A stretch of 64,000 bases of DNA from positions 248,001-312,000 of the forward strand of contig NZ_WIXM01000001.1 of assembly GCF_010993965.1 (NCBI RefSeq), in the 5' to 3' direction. Position numbers and translations under genes: made by a program. Numbering within the stretch: the first letter of the stretch is position 1; the number at the start of each line of letters is the position of its first letter. The notes below the pieces were generated by a model that searched no databases, was not told the DNA's origin, and worked only from the letters and a program-made list of their open reading frames with translations. The stretch comes from Gracilibacillus sp. YIM 98692. Lineage in GTDB: Bacteria > Bacillota > Bacilli > Bacillales > Amphibacillaceae. Below are positions 45,426 to 53,833 of the stretch, piece by piece.

Positions 45426-45680
45426 TCATTTCTTTGTATCTTCTAAAAACTCACTAATGGCAATCAATGCATCTTTATCATCATCACCTTTGGTCGTAAT
45501 CTTAACTTCCGAGCCTTTGTGAAGGTTAAGTGAAAGTAATCCCAAAATACTTTTCACATCAATATTATAATGTTTGGATTGCAGTTTGATGTCGCTTTCA
45601 AAATTTTTCGCTAAATTTGTAAGATCTCCAATAACTTTTGAACTCAACAATCTATTTACCGTTAGTTCTTTAACGTACAT
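45426..45680 (-). CDS. HPr-like protein lacking the active-site histidine (Crh-like)
   Basis: An 84 aa HPr fold. KSILGLLSLNLHKGSEVKIT matches the regulatory Ser46 region of HPr (KSIMGVMSL...KGAEI). The phosphocarrier loop GIHARP is replaced by NRLLSSKV, so the PTS histidine is absent. It therefore cannot pass phosphate like HPr. Crh, an HPr homologue with Gln in place of His15, works only as a Ser46-P co-regulator of CcpA, and this protein may be analogous but more divergent. AAGGAGATGATGAT precedes the ATG. Its own neighbourhood is decayed. Confidence 0.75.
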   Translation of the reverse strand: MYVKELTVNRLLSSKVIGDLTNLAKNFESDIKLQSKHYNIDVKSILGLLSLNLHKGSEVKITTKGDDDKDALIAISEFLEDTKK

Positions 45681-45733
45681 ATCATCATCTCCTTATTTTC
45701 TATTTTATTTCAGATGATCACGCTTTCCAAATG

Positions 45734-45811
45734 TTATTGTTTTGGTGCTTTGCGCTCTGGACGACGTTGTTTACGTTCGCTTACATTTTCGCTTGCTTCA
45801 ATTTCAATTTT
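45734..45811 (-). pseudogene. Short C-terminal coding relic
   Basis: On the minus strand a frame reads EIEASENVSERKQRRPERKA and ends at TAA. A preceding frame (LGQKMGEYDKKLKL) seems to join it by frameshift. A basic, charged tail of an unidentified protein. Confidence 0.25.
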
Positions 45812-45887
45812 TTATCATATTCCCCCATCTTCTGGCCCAGCTTTCTAACCTAGCGGCAAAAGATATCCTTTTATGTTTACTTAAAAT

Positions 45888-45936
45888 AAAAAAGCGTGGT
45901 ACCTTTACCAACTCATTGCTGGCGGGTACCGCGCTT
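45888..45936 (-). terminator. Terminator downstream of the PL11 remnant
   Basis: On the minus strand GCGCGGTACC pairs with GGTACCACGC (one mismatch), followed by six T. Consistent with the original end of the rhamnogalacturonan lyase transcript. Confidence 0.6.
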
Positions 45937-45980
45937 ATTATTTTCATTTACTGCTCTTTTTATTAATACTGGTTCGTTCG

Positions 45981-46136
45981 CTAGTCTGTATAAAGTGAGA
46001 CTGTTCCGATTCCGATCTCGTAATTTGTCCAATCATGGTCTAGTAGTTCACGTGATAAATCGCCGTCCCACCAGATAGCAGAGTTCGCAGGTGGAATATT
46101 CGTACCAATCTGCTCACCATTCTGACCAGCCCCATG
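45981..46136 (-). pseudogene. Rhamnogalacturonan lyase (PL11, YesW/YesX-like) remnant, C-terminal-side piece
   Basis: On the minus strand the frame reads GAGQNGEQIGTNIPPANSAI, WWDGDLSRELLDHDWTNYEI and ends at TAG. The PL11 signature FGIWWDGDLLREQLD and its preceding IGS-x-PSS-N segment are clearly recognisable. It starts immediately at the stop codon of the cysteine desulfurase gene and has lost everything beyond. A second PL11 piece lies at 53334-53435. Confidence 0.65.
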
Positions 46137-47252
46137 TTAGACTACTTTTCTGAGCCATTCGAGTACTTGGTCTATTTTTTCTTTGGTTGTATCTCTGCCC
46201 AAACTAAATCGAATCGCACCCATACCAATATATTCTGGTACTTCCATCTCTTTTAAAACGGAAGACAATTCAACATTGCCTGCATGACAAGCAGAGCCAG
46301 TTGAAGCTGCAAGGCTAGGAATAGCGTCTAAGATATCCTGGCCTATTTTATTGGTGAAACTAACATTGAGGGTATTCGGTAGACGATGTTCTGTATGCCC
46401 ATTTAATACAACCTTTTGCGGAAATGTATCGTTCAATTGCTCCCAGAAATAGTTTGTCAAATCTTTCATTTGGTGATAATCCGATCTATTTTTGGCAATT
46501 TCACATGCCTTACCTAACCCGACAGCTAACAACGTATTTTCAGTACCTGCACGCAGGCCGAATTCATGCCCAGCACCATGCACTTGTGGTTCCAACTCGA
46601 TTCCGTTCCTAATGTATAATGCTCCTATTCCTTTTGGTGCATAAATTTTATGACCTGCAAGGCTTAACATATCAACGTTTTCCTCATTTACATCGAGTGG
46701 AATCTTACCTGCAGATTGCGAAGCATCTGTATGAAAGGTAATACCATGCCTGTTTGCTATACTGGCAATCTCTTTAATTGGCTGGATCGTCCCTACTTCG
46801 TTATTTGAATGCATGATGGAGATTAAAATGGTATCATCCGTCAAAGCTTCCTCCACGTCGGCTGGATCCACCCTGCCATATTGATCAACTCCAACGTATG
46901 TGACCTTTGCACCTAATTGTTCAAGGAATTTACAAGGATTTAAAATAGCCGGATGTTCTACAGTAGATGTAACAATATGGTTACCCTTGACACGATTCTT
47001 AAAGTAATATCCTTTTAATGCTAGGTTATTAGATTCACTTCCGCCACTTGTAAAAATAATTTCGTTTGGAGAACAAGAAATCAACGCTGCGACTTGTTCT
47101 CTTGCTCTCTGCAGCAACGCTTTTACTGGTTTTCCAGCCCAATGTAACGCTGAAGGATTACCATAATAATCCTTTAACAATGGTTGCATTGCCTCCACCA
47201 CTTCAGGAGCAATGGGCGTACTGGCATTGTAATCAAGATAAATTTGGTTCAA
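46137..47252 (-). CDS. Cysteine desulfurase (NifS/IscS family)
   Basis: A PLP enzyme that removes sulfur from cysteine for Fe-S or thio-cofactor synthesis. About 371 aa from TTG eight bases after GGGAG. Motifs: IYLDYNASTP start, TSGGSESNNLALKG, HTDASQSAGKIPLDV, the PLP lysine in SLAGHKIYAPKG, and the catalytic Cys in GSACHAG. No scaffold (iscU, sufU), thiI or mnmA neighbour is present. It ends exactly where a PL11 remnant begins. Confidence 0.92.
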   Translation of the reverse strand: MNQIYLDYNASTPIAPEVVEAMQPLLKDYYGNPSALHWAGKPVKALLQRAREQVAALISCSPNEIIFTSGGSESNNLALKGYYFKNRVKGNHIVTSTVEHPAILNPCKFLEQLGAKVTYVGVDQYGRVDPADVEEALTDDTILISIMHSNNEVGTIQPIKEIASIANRHGITFHTDASQSAGKIPLDVNEENVDMLSLAGHKIYAPKGIGALYIRNGIELEPQVHGAGHEFGLRAGTENTLLAVGLGKACEIAKNRSDYHQMKDLTNYFWEQLNDTFPQKVVLNGHTEHRLPNTLNVSFTNKIGQDILDAIPSLAASTGSACHAGNVELSSVLKEMEVPEYIGMGAIRFSLGRDTTKEKIDQVLEWLRKVV

Positions 47253-47612
47253 CTCTTTCACTCCCAATGTGTTTCTTTATTGAATAAACATTACTAACAA
47301 AATTATATATCAAATACAACATTTTTCAAAAAAGTAAGCGTGGATATTTTTAGCTATGCTGTCGCTCCCCGAAATTTTAGTTTTTTGGCGAATATCAGAT
47401 AATACTAGAGGATTAATCTGTAATTTACTGAAATAAGGTTGACTTTTTGTGGATTAAGCTATATATTTTTCTCTAAAGAAACTTTTTTTCTCTTATAAAA
47501 ATATAGCCATAATAATTTTTTTACATAAAAAGTTTCCTTGAAGAAAAATTAGTTCGTCTACGAAAATTAAGAGAGAATATGAAGACTATGTAAAAAAGGA
47601 GTATAGTCAACG
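47253..47612. other. Divergent intergenic region with an inverted repeat
   Basis: GAAACTTTTT (47478) and AAAAAGTTTC (47527) form 10-bp perfect arms about 40 bases apart, upstream of the CNNM-domain gene. Could be an operator pair or a weak terminator. Nothing else recognised. Confidence 0.35.
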
Positions 47613-48206
47613 ATGATAAAACATTTGAAAAGATCTTTACCCTGGAGCAGCAAAATAAGTTTACTAACTTTAGGATTAGCTATTGTGTTTTCGATTTTTT
47701 CTACCGTTTTTATTGATGGAGCGACTCTATTTTTTAGTTTAGTCATTGTTTTTAGCTTTATCCTGATTGGGATAATTGCTGACACGGTTGGAATGGCTGC
47801 GGCTACAGCAAACGAATCATATTTTCATGCTATGGCCTCAAAAAAAATATCAGGAGCAAAGGAAGCCGCATATATTTCCAAAAACGCTCCTGTCTTCTCG
47901 AGTTTCTTTAATGATGTAGTAGGAGACATTTCGGGGATTATAAGTGGTTCTGCTTCAACTGCAGTCGTTTTTCAAATGGTAAAACTATTACAATCAGAAG
48001 AAGGGTCATTTCTATTCTTCTTTATAACGGTGCTATTAACTAGTATAGTGGCTGCGTTAACGGTAGGTGGAAAAGCTGTGTGTAAATCAATAGCGATCTA
48101 TCAGTCATCTAATATTATCTTGTATACTGGGAAATGCTTATACTTTATCATGCGAATTTATTATTTGTTTTCTACTAAAAAAATTAAAAGGAAAAAATTC
48201 TATTAA
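47613..48206 (+). CDS. CNNM-like transmembrane domain protein
   Basis: A 197 aa protein with an acidic-loop and three- or four-helix plan like the DUF21/CNNM domain of CorC/CorB-type magnesium or cobalt transporters (GIIADTVGMAAATANESYFHAM; VGDISGIISGSASTAVVF). It lacks the CBS pair and CorC domain, so it is a short form. AAAGGAG lies 10 bases upstream of the ATG. Ion transport is suggested by family only. Confidence 0.55.
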   Translation: MIKHLKRSLPWSSKISLLTLGLAIVFSIFSTVFIDGATLFFSLVIVFSFILIGIIADTVGMAAATANESYFHAMASKKISGAKEAAYISKNAPVFSSFFNDVVGDISGIISGSASTAVVFQMVKLLQSEEGSFLFFFITVLLTSIVAALTVGGKAVCKSIAIYQSSNIILYTGKCLYFIMRIYYLFSTKKIKRKKFY

Positions 48207-48286
48207 ACTTCAATAGAAAAGCATGAATAAATTTTCACATAGGAGAGCAGCTTTAGATAGATTAATATTCTACAAACTTATTATCG

Positions 48287-48330
48287 AAAAAAGAGCAGAA
48301 AACATGTTAAAATCCTCTGCTCTTTTATTT
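48287..48330. terminator. Bidirectional terminator between the CNNM gene and phnE
   Basis: AAAAGAGCAGA and TCTGCTCTTTT form an 11-pair stem with T runs on both strands in the convergent gap. Confidence 0.85.
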
Positions 48331-49127
48331 CATATTATTTTACTTCGGAAGTAGGCGGAAACTCTCTCTACCCCTAAAACAATGGCAAATATAATAAGAA
48401 TAATGGTTAATGCTTCCTTGAATCGAAATAGTTGCATAGATGTTTGCAACTCAACACCTATTCCACCTGCACCTACTAAACCTAAGATGATTGCAGACCG
48501 AACTGATTGTTCTAATGAAAATAAGCATGTAGCAATAAAAGACGGAAGTGTTGCCGGGAGAATAGCGCCAGTAACAATAGCAAGTTTAGATGCTCCGCTA
48601 ACCTTTAATGAATCCATTGGCCCCGAATCAATTTCTTCAATCCTTTCTGCAAAAAAGCGACCACAAAAACCGATAACATCAACAGTTATTGCAAATATAC
48701 CAGGTGCTGGACCAAGACCGATTGTTACCACAAAGATTAAACCCCAAACTAGATCTGGAATTGCTCTTAGAAAAGAGATAATCCCTCTAGCTATGAAATA
48801 CACACTTTTATGTGGTGTCGTATTTCGTGCAGCTAAGACCCCTAACGGAACACTAAGTAATGCACCAAATATTGTTCCTATCAATGCAATTTCAAAGGTT
48901 TCAAATGAAGCTATAAGAATATTGGTGATTCTACTAAAATCCGGTGGAAAAGCTTGAGTAATAAAATCACCAAGCCGCCAAATTCCATCCGTAAGACGGG
49001 TAATGGTCAATTCACTTCTTTGTAAGCCATGAACAAGTAATGTAGCTACAAGTACTAAAATTATTGTTGTTGAAAAAGAAGTTTTTTTCCAACGGCCTGG
49101 CATCTTATTAACAAGTTCTCTATTCAT
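48330..49127 (-). CDS. phnE: Phosphonate ABC transporter permease PhnE
   Basis: A 265 aa permease with about six membrane segments and the PhnE-type EAA loop (SLKVSGASKLAIVTGAILPATLPS). GLVGAGGIGVELQTSMQLF near the C-terminus is typical. Last gene of a phnD-phnC-phnE order on the minus strand, 14 bp after phnC. Together they import phosphonates or a related oxyanion. Confidence 0.9.
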   Translation of the reverse strand: MNRELVNKMPGRWKKTSFSTTIILVLVATLLVHGLQRSELTITRLTDGIWRLGDFITQAFPPDFSRITNILIASFETFEIALIGTIFGALLSVPLGVLAARNTTPHKSVYFIARGIISFLRAIPDLVWGLIFVVTIGLGPAPGIFAITVDVIGFCGRFFAERIEEIDSGPMDSLKVSGASKLAIVTGAILPATLPSFIATCLFSLEQSVRSAIILGLVGAGGIGVELQTSMQLFRFKEALTIILIIFAIVLGVERVSAYFRSKII

Positions 49128-49141
49128 GATATCAACACCAA

Positions 49142-49903
49142 TCAGACAATGATTTCCTCTAGAGGATTACTATAAATCAAATCAAGATTTTCTTTAGAAA
49201 CATTACTAGTAAGCTTATCCATTTCTATCTGCCCTTTTTTTAATCCTATAATTCTATCAAAATAATTTCTGGCAAAATCTAATTGATGTAAAATAGAGAT
49301 TACTGTTAAGCTTTCTTCCCTGGAAATAGTACTTAGAAGTTCAATCACTTCAAGGCCTGATTTAGGGTCTAAACTAGCTACTGGTTCATCAGCGATAATC
49401 ATTTTAGGCTTTTGCATAAGCATTTTAGCTATTGCTACCCTTTGCTGTTGCCCTCCTGATAAGTGATCAACGCGTTTCTTTGCATGATCTGCCAGTCCAA
49501 CTCTATCTAGATGAAACATAACAAGCTCCCTATCTTCTTTACTTGCCGTCAATGGGAACCATGAAAGCGGGTTCGCTTTTCTACCCATCGTACCAAATAG
49601 AACATTATGGAATACTGATAAATTTTGTATCAAATTAAAATTTTGAAAAACAAAACCAATGTTCTTTCTAAGCTCTCTTAAATTCTTTTTGTTCATATTA
49701 CTTATTTCAACTTGTCCAAATGAAATGCTGCCAGAGGTAATCTCTTCTAATCCAACCAGACACTTAATTAATGTTGATTTACCCGCACCGTTCGGACCGA
49801 TAATAGCAATACTTTGTCCTTCCTTAGCCGTAAAGCTAATATCTCTTAAAGCGTAATGGCCATCCGAAAACCTCTTACATAGATTCTCTGTTTTAAAATT
49901 CAT
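49142..49903 (-). CDS. phnC: Phosphonate ABC transporter ATP-binding protein PhnC
   Basis: A 253 aa ATPase. Walker A GPNGAGKST (about 37-45), Q-loop FVFQNFNL, signature LSGGQQQR, Walker B MIIADEPVASLD, and switch His in SILHQLD. GGGGGAAAAC precedes the ATG, 27 bp after phnD. Pairs with PhnE. Confidence 0.92.
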   Translation of the reverse strand: MNFKTENLCKRFSDGHYALRDISFTAKEGQSIAIIGPNGAGKSTLIKCLVGLEEITSGSISFGQVEISNMNKKNLRELRKNIGFVFQNFNLIQNLSVFHNVLFGTMGRKANPLSWFPLTASKEDRELVMFHLDRVGLADHAKKRVDHLSGGQQQRVAIAKMLMQKPKMIIADEPVASLDPKSGLEVIELLSTISREESLTVISILHQLDFARNYFDRIIGLKKGQIEMDKLTSNVSKENLDLIYSNPLEEIIV

Positions 49904-49930
49904 TGTTTTCCCCCATTGGATAGAAAATAA

Positions 49931-50812
49931 TTAATCACCAACAAATTCAGTTAAATCAGTGACACCAATAGCTTCATACGCTCCACGAACATAGTCATAT
50001 TGTTCATCTTTTGCTTCAACTAATTCTGTTCCTTCATATTTATCATTAGCTTTTACAGAAAGGATGCTATCAATAATAGTCTGTTCGTTTTCTAATACAG
50101 AATGACGAATGTCAGCAATTTCGTCTTCAGTTAATGTGTTTGTATTCGCAATAAAAATGTCATTTGGAAGGATCGGCCCTTCTTTAATAACTTTAAAATC
50201 TTCTTTTGATATGTTGTCATTAGATTCAATGAAATGCTCCAAATCGATTGGATTTCCACCCCATGCAGCAACATCTCCATTGTAAAATGCTTGGCGATCT
50301 GCATCTCCTAACATAACTGTCTCAATGTTTTTTCCATTTTGAAGTCCAGCATCAAAAAGTATCTTAGATGGTCCGATATGACCGCTTGTAGAGCCAATGT
50401 CAGACATTGCTATTTTCTTACCTTCCAATTCACTTAGGCTATTAATGCCACTATCTGCAAGAACTGCAATCTCAGAGCGATAACCCGGACGAGAGATTCC
50501 AATTAATGGAGTTGAATTTGTAATTTCTTTAATAATCACATATTCAGCAGGACCAGTTAAAACAAGGTCAACTTGATCTGATTTTAAAGCACTAACAGCT
50601 GCTGTACGGTCAGAAACTGGAAATAACTTAACTTCTCGGTCTAAAGCTTCGCTTAACGCTTCCTGAAAAGGCCCAAAATCTCTTTTTAATTCTTCTAAAC
50701 CTTTTAAATCCGTCACTGTAAAACGAATAGCATCATTTTTTGCAGAAGATGTTTGACTACAACCAGCAACAATACATAATATAGCAAGCAACATTACAAA
50801 TTTCCTAAACAT
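49931..50812 (-). CDS. phnD: Phosphonate-type periplasmic-binding lipoprotein PhnD
   Basis: A 293 aa substrate-binding lipoprotein with lipobox CIVAGC (lipid Cys about 18). It has the PhnD-type layout: VDLVLTGPAEYVI, the ligand loop SDIGSTSGHIGPSKILFDAG, and the hinge VAAWGGNPIDLEHF. AAAGGAGAGG precedes the ATG. First gene of the transporter part. PhnD-family proteins bind phosphonates, and some bind phosphite or other oxyanions. Confidence 0.88.
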   Translation of the reverse strand: MFRKFVMLLAILCIVAGCSQTSSAKNDAIRFTVTDLKGLEELKRDFGPFQEALSEALDREVKLFPVSDRTAAVSALKSDQVDLVLTGPAEYVIIKEITNSTPLIGISRPGYRSEIAVLADSGINSLSELEGKKIAMSDIGSTSGHIGPSKILFDAGLQNGKNIETVMLGDADRQAFYNGDVAAWGGNPIDLEHFIESNDNISKEDFKVIKEGPILPNDIFIANTNTLTEDEIADIRHSVLENEQTIIDSILSVKANDKYEGTELVEAKDEQYDYVRGAYEAIGVTDLTEFVGD

Positions 50813-50937
50813 AAGTTAACCTCTCCTTTAGTTAATTTAATGTAAATACATAAGTTTAATCGGAATTGAATTTTGAAACCTCTATGTTGTTAACTTCCCT
50901 GCTAATTACTGCTATTCTTAGTAGTACCAATTTTCTA

Positions 50938-52197
50938 TTACTGCTTACTACTACCATAACTTTTTACTGTTAAATCACTGTGAATATAATGTAAATTCTC
51001 CTCCTTTTTCTCAAAATTATTAGAAATGGAATAATTCCATTTCCCATCAACCATAGCTCTAATAACTATTGGTGGATTAACTTGAACGTCACGATTAACT
51101 ATTAATAAATCTGCTGCTTTCCCTCTCTCTAGTGATCCAAGGGTATGATCTATACCAACTGCTTTTGCAGGATTTAAACTTGCAAATGCAACTGCTTGAG
51201 GTAATGGAATTCCTTCATCAGCTAGAATGAAGATAGCCGAAAGTAAAGAAAATGGGTAATAATCAGAACAAATGATATTTGTCCAGCCATTTGTCAACGC
51301 TTCTCGAGCTGAAAGATTTTTTTCATGAGAGAAACCTTTTAGAACATTAGGCCCGCCTACAACACCGTCTATATCAACCTCTCTAAGTGAACTAGCAGCC
51401 TCTTCATTTAATGGAAATTCACAAATTTGGATTCCTTTTTCTACATTTGTCCTTACTTTATCTGATGTATCATCATCATGAGAAGCTACCGGAATTCGAT
51501 ATTGTTTTGCTGTTCTTATTAACTTTAATTCAGCTTCTGGATCAACAGCATCACGTTTCGCCCGCTGTTTTTCAATGTATTGATCTAAATCTTCACCAGA
51601 AATCTGATGAGTTTTTTCAACATAATACTTGTACTCATCCAACGTCCTATATTTTCCATACTGAGGAGTATGGTCCATGATGGAAAGTAAACTTACCCAC
51701 CCTTTTTTTATTAATTCTGTAATTGTATCTAAACCAAGATGATTCACTAATTCATAGCGAAGATGGAGATGGTGTCTTAATAAGGTATTAGGGCTACTAC
51801 TTAGTCTGTTAATCTCCTTTGCAATTTCATAACCATTTTCATTAGACCTTATACCGGCTTCTCCGGTAAAAGAAACACCATGATACATACTGGTAATACC
51901 TGATGACAATAGCTGTGGCTGTATAACACGAAGAGCAAAGTCAACTGGAAAAAGCACTTTCTTGCGCGGTTGAATGATCTTTTCTAGTGCATCTCCGTGT
52001 AAATCTACTAAACCAGGAATAATATAACTGCCTTTTGCATCATAGACTTCCATATCCTTTTCTATAGCAGGTTGAACTGTTACTAATTCTTCTTCTTTTA
52101 AAATCTCTGATATTTTACCGTCAATGACAATGAGACCTCCCACAAAGCTTTCTTTAGGTGTGACAATCATCCCATTTTTGATCCATATTTTGCTCAA
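50938..52197 (-). CDS. phnM: PhnM-like amidohydrolase (alkylphosphonate pathway)
   Basis: In the C-P lyase pathway PhnM releases pyrophosphate from ribose 1-alkylphosphonate 5-triphosphate. The start is TTG seven bases after TAGGAGG (419 aa). Metal-binding motifs are present: VDLHGDALEK, IMDHTPQYGKYR, and PVASHDDDTSDK, with SDYYPFSLL near the C-terminus. It lies upstream of phnDCE in the same direction, but no phnG-L lyase genes are visible, so it is an orphan here. A LysR regulator is divergent. Confidence 0.88.
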   Translation of the reverse strand: MSKIWIKNGMIVTPKESFVGGLIVIDGKISEILKEEELVTVQPAIEKDMEVYDAKGSYIIPGLVDLHGDALEKIIQPRKKVLFPVDFALRVIQPQLLSSGITSMYHGVSFTGEAGIRSNENGYEIAKEINRLSSSPNTLLRHHLHLRYELVNHLGLDTITELIKKGWVSLLSIMDHTPQYGKYRTLDEYKYYVEKTHQISGEDLDQYIEKQRAKRDAVDPEAELKLIRTAKQYRIPVASHDDDTSDKVRTNVEKGIQICEFPLNEEAASSLREVDIDGVVGGPNVLKGFSHEKNLSAREALTNGWTNIICSDYYPFSLLSAIFILADEGIPLPQAVAFASLNPAKAVGIDHTLGSLERGKAADLLIVNRDVQVNPPIVIRAMVDGKWNYSISNNFEKKEENLHYIHSDLTVKSYGSSKQ

Positions 52198-52286
52198 GAT
52201 AATTCCTCCTACTTTATTAACTTTGTATTTTTTTAAGTTGTTCCACAAAGAAAAGATGTTTTATTCGTCCTGCTACAAAAATTATA

Positions 52287-52307
52287 ACCATAGAAAATTC
52301 CTATGGT
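52287..52307. promoter_or_regulatory. Probable LysR operator between phnM and lysR
   Basis: ACCATAG, seven bases, CTATGGT: perfect 7-bp inverted repeat containing a T-N11-A motif, in the divergent gap. Position and form suit the LysR-family regulator at 52390. Confidence 0.65.
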
Positions 52308-52389
52308 ACAATAAGAAAAAGCTATGATTGTTATTGGAAAAACTAATATTAAAAGTTGTTAAATCCCACGTAAAGTGAGTGTTAATAAA

Positions 52390-53274
52390 ATGATAGAACC
52401 ATTGAAGGTATTTGTAGTTGTGGTAGAATTAGAAAGTTTTTCTAAAGCCGCTGAACAATTGTATTTAACCCAACCTAGTGTCAGTCAACAGGTTAGAAAT
52501 TTGGAGAAAGATATGGGTGTACAGTTATTAGACCGTACTCCGAAATATGTTAAGATTACAGAGGCTGGACAAATTGTCTATAAAAGGGCAAAAAACATGA
52601 TTGCTTTATACGAAGAAGCGAAAGAAGAAATTCGGAAGCTAAATAACGAAATTGGAGGTATTCTACGGATTGGTGCAGGACTTTCTATTGGTGAATCGAT
52701 ATTGCCAAGGATGTTATCCTCTTACACTAAAGACTATCCTTTAGTTGATATTAAAACGACAATAGAAAATAATGATTCTATTATTAAAAAACTTCGTGCT
52801 GGTGATATAGATATTGGATTAATTAGTGAGGATGTAAGATCATCCGATTTAATAACTAATAAGCTAATGGATGACGAATTAGTTATTATTACTCCTACTA
52901 ACCACCCTTTTTCAAAACACGAATTCATACAAAATAATCAGCTAGTAGATCAGACATGGATTCTGCGGGAAAGAGGCTCTGGTACACGTGCCTATGTTGA
53001 CCAATTGTTTGCTGAATTAGGATTGACGTTAAAGCGATCATTCATTTTTAACAGCAGTCAAGCACTAAAAGAAGCTGTTTCGACCGACTTAGGAATTTCA
53101 ATTGTGTCTAAGTTTATTATTAAAAAAGATATAGAATCGGGTTATCTAAATATGACAAGATTACAAAATCGCAAGCTATCTAGAAGCTTTTATATAGTTA
53201 GTCTAAAAAAGCAGAAAAAAACACAAGCACTTCAAGCATTTGAAAATGAACTACACACGTTAAGGATGTACTAA
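52390..53274 (+). CDS. LysR-family transcriptional regulator of the phn unit
   Basis: About 294 aa from the ATG roughly 10 bases after AAAGTGAG; a GTG 15 bases earlier overlaps that site. The N-terminal winged helix-turn-helix reads ESFSKAAEQLYLTQPSVSQQ, followed by a substrate-binding domain (about 90-290; GILRIGAGLSIGESILP, ILRERGSGTRAYV). It resembles the CysL/YwfK branch. Divergent from phnM across a perfect inverted repeat, so it most likely controls phnM-phnDCE. Confidence 0.88.
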   Translation: MIEPLKVFVVVVELESFSKAAEQLYLTQPSVSQQVRNLEKDMGVQLLDRTPKYVKITEAGQIVYKRAKNMIALYEEAKEEIRKLNNEIGGILRIGAGLSIGESILPRMLSSYTKDYPLVDIKTTIENNDSIIKKLRAGDIDIGLISEDVRSSDLITNKLMDDELVIITPTNHPFSKHEFIQNNQLVDQTWILRERGSGTRAYVDQLFAELGLTLKRSFIFNSSQALKEAVSTDLGISIVSKFIIKKDIESGYLNMTRLQNRKLSRSFYIVSLKKQKKTQALQAFENELHTLRMY

Positions 53275-53333
53275 AGACCAATTTGAAGTTTAATAGCTAA
53301 TAAATAGATATAGGTTAAACAAATTGTCAAAGT

Positions 53334-53435
53334 CATATCATTTCACCTGTTTCGACATCACGCATGGTGAGACCATAATCACTCATTCGTGAACTTGAAA
53401 TACTTCCATACCAGTGTATTTAGATCTCCTGTTAA
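53334..53435 (-). pseudogene. Rhamnogalacturonan lyase (PL11) remnant, N-terminal-side piece
   Basis: On the minus strand three frames in succession read LTGDLNT, GMEVFQVHE, then SDYGLTMRDVETGEMI. They match in order the PL11 stretch HTGDL...GLEVFQVHE...KYGLSFRDAATGKILW. The last codon before the break is TG-, as if a Trp codon were cut. The piece stops about 60 bp from the lysR stop and lies upstream, in protein order, of the piece at 45981-46136. Confidence 0.6.
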
Positions 53436-53446
53436 AAACTCTGGCC

Positions 53447-53485
53447 AAAAAAATATAGCGCAACCCCATTCTTCTAAGATTGCGC
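53447..53485 (-). terminator. Terminator on the minus strand
   Basis: GCGCAAT...GTTGCGC stem followed by TATATTTTTTT on the minus strand. It lies about 50 bp downstream of the small frame at 53537-53728, supporting that frame having been a gene end. Confidence 0.65.
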
Positions 53486-53536
53486 CCTGATTGAGGAAGA
53501 TCAATTAGTCTAACTCTATTATAGACGACTTCCTCA

Positions 53537-53728
53537 TTATGATTTTTCAATAATTGATATTTGTTTTCTGAAATGGTTATCTTGCATCAGTTCTAAAACA
53601 GTATGAGGTATACTATCCAGACAAATAATAACAATATCATTCGCATGCATACCAGCTTTCAATCTTTTATTTGGAAAACTATTTATCAAGTATTCATTTC
53701 CATTCGTATCTACAAATGAAGTTATCAA
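53537..53728 (-). pseudogene. Possible truncated gene, about 62 codons
   Basis: A minus-strand frame with FVDTNGNEYLINSFPNKRLK and MHANDIVIICLDSIPHTVLE, ending 50 bp before a terminator. No ribosome site is visible at its 5' end, so it is probably a C-terminal remnant. Upstream DNA to 53833 shows only a 22-codon plus-strand stretch (MLEEWPKRGNTEFGEGTWC). Confidence 0.35.
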
Positions 53729-53833
53729 AATGTAATGTTAGAAGAATGGCCTAAACGTGGTAATACAGAATTCGGTGAAGGAACATGGTGTAGGATAGCA
53801 TGAAAACGTGCCGATTACTTTTCATTTATACTT

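Noticed and set aside
45888-45936. GGTACC-containing hairpin resembling a T-box core (GGGTGGTACCGCG).
   Set aside because: No specifier stem, no downstream synthetase or transport gene on the fitting strand; the match comes mostly from the palindromic GGTACC. Kept as a terminator only.
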